Shown here piece after piece: positions 55,453 through 64,000 of a stretch of 64,000 nucleotides of DNA (position 1 is its first letter; every line of letters starts with the position of its first letter). A program made the translations under genes and the position numbers. The notes beneath the pieces were generated by a model. The model was given only the letters and a program-made list of their open reading frames with translations. It did not search any database and had not been told where the DNA came from. The DNA is taken from positions 80,276,806 through 80,340,805 of the forward strand of contig OY282608.1 in assembly GCA_958298945.1 (NCBI GenBank), in the 5' to 3' direction. This DNA is from Atherix ibis. Taxonomy: Eukaryota > Arthropoda > Insecta > Diptera > Athericidae.

Positions 55453-58400
55453 ACCAACAATCCAGCAAACCAACAAACCAACAAACCAACAAACTAATAA
55501 ACAAACAAACCAACAAAACAACAAACCAACAAACCAACAATCCAGCGAACCAACAAACCAACAAACCAACAAACCAACAAACCAACAAGCCAACAAACCA
55601 ACAAACCAAGAAGCCAACATACGAACAAACCATCAAACCAACAAACCAACTAACAAATAAACCAACAAACGAACAAACCAACAAACCAACAAGCCAACAA
55701 ACCAACAAACCAACAAACCAACAAACCAACAAACCGACAAGCCAACAAACCAACAAACCAACAAACCAACAAACCAACAAACCAACAAACCAACAAACCA
55801 ACAAACCAACAAACCAACAAACCAACAAACCAACAAGCCAACAAGCCAACAAACCAACAAGCCAACATACGAACAAACCAACAAACCAACAAACCAACAA
55901 ACAAATAAACCAACAAACGAACAAACCAACAAACCAACAAACGAACAAACCAACAAACCAACAAACCAACTAACCAACAAACCAACAAAGCAACAAACCA
56001 ACAAACCAACAAGCTAACAAACCAACAAACCAATAAACCAACAAACCAACAAGCCAACAAACCAACAAACCAACAAAACAACAAACCAACAAACCAACAA
56101 TCCAGCAAACCAACAAACCAACAAACCAACAAACCAACAAACCAACAAGCCAACTAGCCAACAAACCAACAAGCCAACATACGAACAAACCATCAAACCA
56201 ACAAACCAACAAACAAATAAACCAACAAACGAACAAACCAACAAACCAACAACCCAACAAACCAACAAACCAACCAACCAACAAACCAACAAACCAACAA
56301 GCCAACAAACTAACAAACCAACAAACCAACAAACCAACAAACCAACAAACCAACAAGCCAACAAGCCAACAAGCCAACAAGCCAACAAACCAACAAACCA
56401 TGAAAAACCAACAAGCCAACAAGCCAACAAACCAATACGACAACAAACGAACAAACGAACAAACCAACAAACCAACAAGCCAACAAACCAACAAACCAAC
56501 AAACCAACAAGCCAACAAGCCAACAAACCAACAAACAAACAAACCAACAAAACAACAAACCAACAAACCAACAATCCAGCAAACCAACAAACCAACAAAC
56601 CAACAAACCAACAAACCAACAAGCCAACAAACCAACAAACCAACAAACCAACAAACCAACAAACCAACAAAGCAACAAACCAACAAACCAACAAGCTAAC
56701 AAACCAACAAACCAACAAAGTAACAAACTAACAAACCTACAAGCCAACAAACCAACAAACCAACAAACCAACAAGCCAACAAACCAACAAACCAACAAAC
56801 CAACAAGCCAACAAGCCAACAAACCAACAAACCAACAAACCAAGAAACCAACAAACCAACAAGCCAAAAAACCAAAAAATTAACAAACCAACAAACCAAC
56901 AAGCCAACAAACCAACAAACCAACAAATCAACAAACCAACAAACAAACAAACCAACAAAACAAAAAACCAACAATCCAGCAAACCAACAAACCAACAAAC
57001 CAACAAACCAATAAACAAACAAACCAACAAACCAACAAACCAACAAACCAACAATCCAGCAAACCAACAAACCAACAAACCAACAAACCAACAAACCAAC
57101 AAACCACCAAACCAAGAAGCCAACATACGAACAAACCATAAAACCAACAAACCAACAAACAAATAAACCAAAAAACGAACAAACCAACAAACCAACAAGC
57201 CAACAAACCAACAAACCAACAAACCAACAAACCAACAAGCCAACAAACCAACAAACCAACAAACCAACAAACCAACAAACCAACAAACCAACAAACAAAC
57301 AAACCAACAAAACAACAAACCAACAAACCAACAATTCAGCAAACTAACAAACCAACAAACCAACAAACCAACAAACCAACAAGCCAACAAACCAACAAGC
57401 CAACAAGCCAACAAACCAACAAACCAACATACGAACAAACCATCAAACCAACAAACCAACAAACAAATAAACCAACAAACGAACAAACCAACAAACCAAC
57501 AAGCCAACAAACCAACAAACCAACAAACCAACAAACCAACAAACCAACAAACCAACAAGCCAACAAGACAACAAGCCAACAAGCTGACAAACCAACAAAC
57601 CAACAAACTAACAAGCCAACAAGCCAACAAACCAATACGCCAACAAACGAACAAACCAACAAACCAACAAACTAACAGACCAACAAGCCAACAAACCAAC
57701 AAACCAACAAACCAACAAGCCAACAAGCCAACAAACCAATACGCCAACAAGCCAACAAACCAACAAACCAACAAACCAACAAACCGACAAAGTAACAAAC
57801 TAACAAACCTACAAGCCAACAAACCAACAAACCAACAAACCAACAAACCAACAAGCCAACAAACCAACAAACCAACAAACCAACAAGCCAACAAGCCAAC
57901 AAACCAATACGACAACAAACGAACAAACGAACAAACCAACAAACCAACAAGCCAACAAACCAACAAACCAACAAACCAACAAGCCAACAAGCCAACAAAC
58001 CAACAAACAAACAAACTAACAAAACAACAAACCAACAAACCAACAATCCAGCAAACCAACAAACCAACAAACCAACAAACCAACAAACCAACAAGCCAAC
58101 AAACGAACAAACCAACAAACCAACAAACCAACAAACCAACAAAGCAACAAACCAACAAACCAACAAGGTAACAAACCAACAAACCAATAAACCAACAAAC
58201 CAACAAGCCAACAAACCAACAAACCAACAAACCAACAAACCAACAAACCAACAAACCAACAAGCCAAAAAACCAAAAAATTAACAAACCAACAAACCAAC
58301 AAATCAACAAACCAACAAACCAACAAACCAACAAACCAACAAACCAACAAACCAACAAACAAACAAACCAACAAAACAAAAAACCAACAATCCAGCAAAC

Positions 58401-61400
58401 CAACAAACCAACAAACCAACAAACTAATAAACAAACAAACCAACAAAACAACAAACCAACAAACCAACAATCCAGCGAACCAACAAACCAACAAACCAAC
58501 AAACCAACAAACCAACAAGCCAACAAACCAACAAACCAAGAAGCCAACATACGAACAAACCATCAAACCAACAAACCAACTAACAAATAAACCAACAAAC
58601 GAACAAACCAACAAACCAACAAGCCAACAAACCAACAAACCAACAAACCAACAAACCAACAAACCAACAAGCCAACAAACCAACAAACCAACAAACCAAC
58701 AAACCAACAAACCAACAAACCAACAAACCAACAAACCAACAAACCAACAAACCAACAAGCCAACAAGCCAACAAACCAACAAGCCAACATACGAACAAAC
58801 CATCAAACCAACAAACCAACAAACAAATAAACCAACAAACGAACAAACCAACAAACCAACAAGCCAACAAACCAACAAACCAACAAACCAACAAACCAAT
58901 AAGCCAACAAGACAACAAGCCAACAAGCCAACAAACCAACAAACCAACAAACTAACAATCCAACAAACCAATACGCCAACAAACGAACAAACGAACAAAC
59001 CAACAAACTAACAAACCAACAAGCCAACAAACCAACAAACCAACAAACCAACAAACCGACAAAGTAACAAACTAACAAACCAACAAGCCAACAAACCAAC
59101 AAACCAACAAACCAACAAACCAACAAACCAACAAACCAACAAACCAACAAACCAACAAACAAACAAACAAACAAAACAACAAACCAACAAGCCAACAAGC
59201 CAACAAACCAACAAGCCAACAAGCCAACTAACCAACAAACCAACAAACCAACAAACAAACAAAACAACAAAACAACAAACCAACAAACCAACAATCCAGC
59301 AAACCAACAAGCCAACAAGCCAACAAACCAACAAACCAACAAACCAACAAGCCAACAAGCCAACAAACCAACAAGCCAACATACGAACAAACCATCAAAC
59401 CAACAAACCAATAAACAAATAAACCAAAAACGAACAAACCAACAAACCAACAAACCAACAAGCCAACAAACCAACAAACCAACAAACCAACAAACCAACA
59501 AACCAACAAACCAACAAACCAACAAGCCAACAAGCCAACAAGCCAACAAGCCAACAAACCAACAAACCAACAAACCAACAAGCCAACAAGCCAACAAACC
59601 AATACGACAACAAACGAACAAATGAACAAACCAACAAAACAACAAACCAACAAACCAACAATCCAGCAAACCAATAAGCCAACAAGCCAACAAACCAACA
59701 AACCAACAAACCAACAAGCCAACAAGCCAACAAACCAACAAGCCAACATACGAACAAACCATCAAACCAACAAACCAACAAACAAATAAACCAACAAACG
59801 AACAAACTAACAAACCAACAAACCAACAAGCCAACAAACCAACAAACCAACAAACCAACAAACCAACAAACCAACAAACCAACAAACCAACAAGCCAACA
59901 AGCCAACAAGCCAACAAGCCAACAAACCAACAAACCAACAAACCAACAAGCCAACAAGCCAACAAACCAATACGACAACAAACGAACAAATGAACAAACC
60001 AACAAACCAACAAGCCAACAAACCAACAAACCAACAAACCAACAAACCAACAAACCAACAAACCGACAAAGTAACAAACTAACAAACCTACAAGCCAACA
60101 AACCAACAAACCAACAAACCAACAAGCCAACAAACCAACAAACCAACAAACCAACAAGCCAACAAGCCAACAAACCAATACGACAACAAACGAACAAACG
60201 AACAAACCAACAAACCAACAAGCCAACAAACCAACAAACCAACAAACCAACAAGCCAACAAGCCAACAAACCAACAAACAAACAAACTAACAAAACAACA
60301 AACCAACAAACCAACAATCCAGCAAACCAACAAACCAACAAACCAACAAACCAACAAACCAACAAACCAACAAGCCAACAAACGAACAAACCAACAAACC
60401 AACAAACCAACAAACCAACAAAGCAACAAACCAACAAACCAACAAGGTAACAAACCAACAAACCAATAAACCAACAAACCAACAAGCCAACAAACCAACA
60501 AACCAACAAACCAACAAACCAACAAACCAACAAACCAACAAGCCAAAAAACCAAACAATTAACAAACCAACAAACCAACAAATCAACAAACCAACAAACC
60601 AACAAACCAACAAACCAACAAACCAACAAACCAACAAACAAACAAACCAACAAAACAAAAAACCAACAATCCAGCAAACCAACAAACCAACAAACCAACA
60701 AACTAATAAACAAACAAACCAACAAAACAACAAACCAACAAACCAACAATCCAGCGAACCAACAAACCAACAAACCAACAAACCAACAAACCAACAAGCC
60801 AACAAACCAACAAACCAAGAAGCCAACATACGAACAAACCATCAAACCAACAAACCAACTAACAAATAAACCAACAAACGAACAAACCAACAAACCAACA
60901 AGCCAACAAACCAACAAACCAACAAACCAACAAACCAACAAACCAACAAGCCAACAAACCAACAAACCAACAAACCAACAAACCAACAAACCAACAAACC
61001 AACAAACCAACAAACCAACAAACCAACAAACCAACAAGCCAACAAGCCAACAAACCAACAAGCCAACATACGAACAAACCATCAAACCAACAAACCAACA
61101 AACAAATAAACCAACAAACGAACAAACCAACAAACCAACAAGCCAACAAACCAACAAACCAACAAACCAACAAACCAATAAGCCAACAAGACAACAAGCC
61201 AACAAGCCAACAAACCAACAAACCAACAAACTAACAATCCAACAAACCAATACGCCAACAAACGAACAAACGAACAAACCAACAAACTAACAAACCAACA
61301 AGCCAACAAACCAACAAACCAACAAACCAACAAACCGACAAAGTAACAAACTAACAAACCAACAAGCCAACAAACCAACAAACCAACAAACCAACAAACC

Positions 61401-62520
61401 AACAAACCAACAAACCAACAAACCAACAAACCAACAAACCAACAAACCAACAAACCAACAAACCAACAAACAAACAAACAAACAAAACAACAAACCAACA
61501 AGCCAACAAGCCAACAAACCAACAAGCCAACAAGCCAACTAACCAACAAACCAACAAACCAACAAACAAACAAAACAACAAAACAACAAACCAACAAACC
61601 AACAATCCAGCAAACCAACAAGCCAACAAGCCAACAAACCAACAAACCAACAAACCAACAAGCCAACAAGCCAACAAACCAACAAGCCAACATACGAACA
61701 AACCATCAAACCAACAAACCAACAAACAAATAAACCAACAAACGAACAAACCAACAAACCAACAAACCAACAAGCCAACAAACCAACAAACCAACAAACC
61801 AACAAACCAACAAACCAACAAACCAACAAACCAACAAGCCAACAAGCCAACAAGCCAACAAGCCAACAAACCAACAAACCAACAAACCAACAAGCCAACA
61901 AGCCAACAAACCAATACGACAACAAACGAACAAATGAACAAACCAACAAAACAACAAACCAACAAACCAACAATCCAGCAAACCAATAAGCCAACAAGCC
62001 AACAAACCAACAAACCAACAAACCAACAAGCCAACAAGCCAACAAACCAACAAGCCAACATACGAACAAACCATCAAACCAACAAACCAACAAACAAATA
62101 AACCAACAAACGAACAAACCAACAAACCAACAAACCAACAAGCCAACAAACCAACAAACCAACAAACCAACAAACCAACAAACCAACAAACCAACAAACC
62201 AACAAGCCAACAAGCCAACAAGCCAACAAGCCAACAAACCAATACGACAACAAACGAACAAATGAACAAACCAACAAACCAACAAGCCAACAAACCAACA
62301 AACCAACAAACCAACAAACCAACAAGCCAACAAGCCAACAAGCCAACAAACCAACAAACAAACAAACCAACACAACAACAAACCAACAAACCAACAATCC
62401 AGCAAACCAACAAACCAACAAACCAATAAACCAACAAGCCAACAAACCAACAAACCAACAAACCAACAAACCAACAAACCAACAAACCAACAAACCAACA
62501 AGCCAACAAGCCAACAAACC
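55453..62520 (+). repeat. 7-kb higher-order unit, copy 2
   Basis: This is the partner of 48372-55452, with CAGCGAACC at 55543, 58473 and 60752 and CCATGAAAAA near 56398. It follows copy 1 to about 61.36 kb. Beyond that the sequence instead resembles an earlier part of the same unit: CCAATACG with flanks at 58970 recurs at 61249, offset 2,279 and later 2,311 bp. The right end is thus a partial further tandem copy. Confidence 0.78.
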
Positions 62521-62699
62521 AACAGGCCAACATACGCACAAACCATCAAACCAACAAACCAACAAACAAATAAACCAACAAACGAACAAACTAACAAACC
62601 AACAAGCCAACAAACTAACAAACCAACAAACCAACAAACCAACAAACCAACAAACCAACAAGCCAACAAGCCAACAAACGAACAAACCAAGAAACCAAC

Positions 62700-64000
62700 A
62701 TGCCAACAAACCAACAAACCAACAAGCCAACAAACCAACAAACCAACAAGCCAACAAGCCAACAAACCCAAAAACAAACAAAGGAACTAACGAACAAACC
62801 AACAAACCAACAAACCAACAAACCAACAAACCAACAAACCAACAAACCAACAAACCAATAAGCCAACAAACGAACAAACCAACAAACAAACAAACCAACA
62901 AACCAACAAACCAACAAACCAACAAACAAACAAACCAACAAACAAACAAAATAACAAACCAACAAACCAACAAACCAACAAACCAACAAGCCAACAAACC
63001 AACAAACCAACAAGCCAACAAACCAACAAACCAACAAACCAACAAACCAACAAGCCAACAAACCAACAAATTAACAAACCAAAAAACCAACAAGCCAACA
63101 AGCCAACAAACTAACAAACCAACAAACCAACAAACCAACAAACCAACAAACCAACAAACAAATAAACCAACAAACCCACAAACCAATAAACTAACAAACC
63201 AACAAACCAACATACCAACAAACCAACAAGCCAACAAGCCAACAAACCAACAAACCAACAAACCAACAAACTAACAAACCAACAAACCAACATACCAACA
63301 AACCAACAAACCAACAAGCCAACAAACCAACAAACCAACAAGCCAACAAACCAAAAAACCACAAACCAACAAAAAAAAAAAACAAACAAACGAACTAACG
63401 AACAAACCAACAAACCAACAAACCAACAAACCAACAATACAAAAAACCAACAAACGAACAAACCAACAAACCAACAAACTAACAAACCAACAAACCAACA
63501 AACCAACAAACCAACAAACCAACAAACCAACAAACCAACAAACCAACAAACCAATAAACCAACAAACCAACAAACCAAAAAACAAACAAACGAACTAACG
63601 AACAAACCAACAAACCAACAAACCAACAAACCAATAAACCAACAAACGAGAAAACCAACAAACCGACAAACTAACAAACCAACAAACCAACAAACCAACA
63701 AACCAACAAACCAACAAACCAACAAACCAACAAACCAACAAACCAACAAACCAACAAACCAACAAACTAACAAACCAACCAACCAACAAGCCAACAAGCC
63801 AACAAACCGACAAGCCAACAAACGAACAAACGAACAAACCAATAAACCAACAAACCAACAAACGAACAAACTAACAAACCAACAAACCAACAAACCAACA
63901 AACCAATAAACCAACAAATCAACAAACCAACAAACCAACAAACCAACAAGCCAACAAACCAACAAGATAACAAGCCAACAAACCAACAAACGAACTAACG
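62700..64000 (+). repeat. Zone B sequence at the right edge
   Basis: B-type barcodes return: AACTAACG at 62785, 63393, 63593 and 63993, and CCCACAAACC with CCAATAAACTAAC near 63175. The CCGACAAGCC, CGAACAAA, CGAACAAA, CCAATAAA series near 63807-63845 matches sequence near 5146-5180. CCAATACG, common between 12.0 and 62.3 kb, is absent. The window ends inside an AACTAACG marker. Confidence 0.8.
63371..63382 (+). repeat. A12 homopolymer at a B-type marker
   Basis: Twelve A residues occur just before CAAACAAACGAAC. Equivalent sites elsewhere read AAACC followed by six A. This run is thus explained by loss of the CC pair to A plus one extra A. It differs in origin from the A14 run at 3190-3203, though both lie at the same kind of site. 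Confidence 0.85.

Larger units (their letters stand above)
1..64000 (+). repeat. Octamer satellite array (CCAACAAA)n filling the whole window
   Basis: Every part of the window reads as head-to-tail copies of CCAACAAA on the + strand, about 8,000 units. The + strand is almost only A and C. G enters mainly through CCAACAAG and CGAACAAA, and T through CTAACAAA, CCAATAAA and CCAACATA. The longest perfect runs I found are 14 units at 11468-11579 and 13 units at 61367-61470. No inverted segment and no unique flanking sequence is present, so the array extends past both ends. Arrays of this kind are known as satellite DNA in eukaryotes and grow by unequal exchange and replication slippage. The family name and the host are not recognised. 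No gene-free stretch needs separate comment, because the entire window is gene-free. Confidence 0.97.

Noticed and set aside
1..64000. Telomeric repeat array
   Set aside because: TTTGTTGG has some likeness to G/T-rich telomere repeats, but the array has heavy interspersed variation, kilobase-scale duplications and no terminal end. Telomerase-made repeats would be far more uniform.
1..64000. CRISPR array, because of regular short repeats
   Set aside because: There are no spacers. Repeats abut directly with an 8-bp period, and no associated genes exist.
1..64000. Transposable element, rRNA or tRNA gene within the array
   Set aside because: No terminal inverted repeats, long terminal repeats, target duplications or structured RNA segments are visible. 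The near absence of G and T on the + strand precludes ordinary RNA folding.
1..64000. A previously undescribed gene system
   Set aside because: I searched both strands for any non-repeat segment and found none. The interest here is in satellite structure, not in encoded functions.

Overview
The whole 64 kb window is one satellite DNA array. It is built almost entirely from an 8-bp unit, CCAACAAA on the + strand (TTTGTTGG on the - strand), repeated about 8,000 times with scattered substitutions. I find no gene, RNA gene, transposable element, CRISPR array or unique sequence anywhere. The array runs off both ends of the window and never changes orientation. An octamer array this long, with kilobase-scale higher-order repeats, suggests a eukaryotic nuclear chromosome (pericentromeric, subtelomeric or other heterochromatin). 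That is inference: nothing here identifies the species.

Most variation is in-register substitution of the octamer. Common forms are CCAACAAG, CGAACAAA, CAAACAAA, CTAACAAA, CCAATAAA, CCAAAAAA and CCAACCAA. Rarer, heavily changed units act as barcodes: CCAATACG, the pair CCAACAAT-CCAGCAAA, and the trio CCAACATA-CGAACAAA-CCATCAAA. A few units of 7, 9 or 10 bp shift the register. These barcodes recur in the same order at fixed distances, which reveals nested duplications.

Layout. 1-2.5 kb: units of about 1.03 kb. 2.5-11.4 kb: 'B-type' sequence marked by AACTAACG, present largely as two copies offset by 4.74-4.76 kb and then 5.32 kb. 11.4-15.4 kb: 'C-type' sequence marked by CCAATACG, with a 1,560-bp duplication and a 296-bp one. 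15.4-24.5 kb: two tandem copies of a composite B+C unit (offset 4,445-4,709 bp). 24.5-28.1 kb: C-type with a 1,296-bp tandem duplication. 28.1-41.2 kb: mosaic C-type array with units of about 2.1 and 1.1 kb and small B-like islands. 41.2-47.2 kb: two nearly identical 2,970-bp copies. 48.4-62.5 kb: two tandem copies of a unit of about 7 kb. 62.7-64 kb: B-type sequence again, closely resembling the left end.

The most notable property is that the pure octamer is open in all six reading frames. Because 8 is not a multiple of 3, each strand gives one octapeptide in all of its frames: PTNQQTNK on +, FVGLLVCW on -. The many long open frames, mostly on the - strand, are therefore arithmetic consequences of the repeat and I annotate none as genes.
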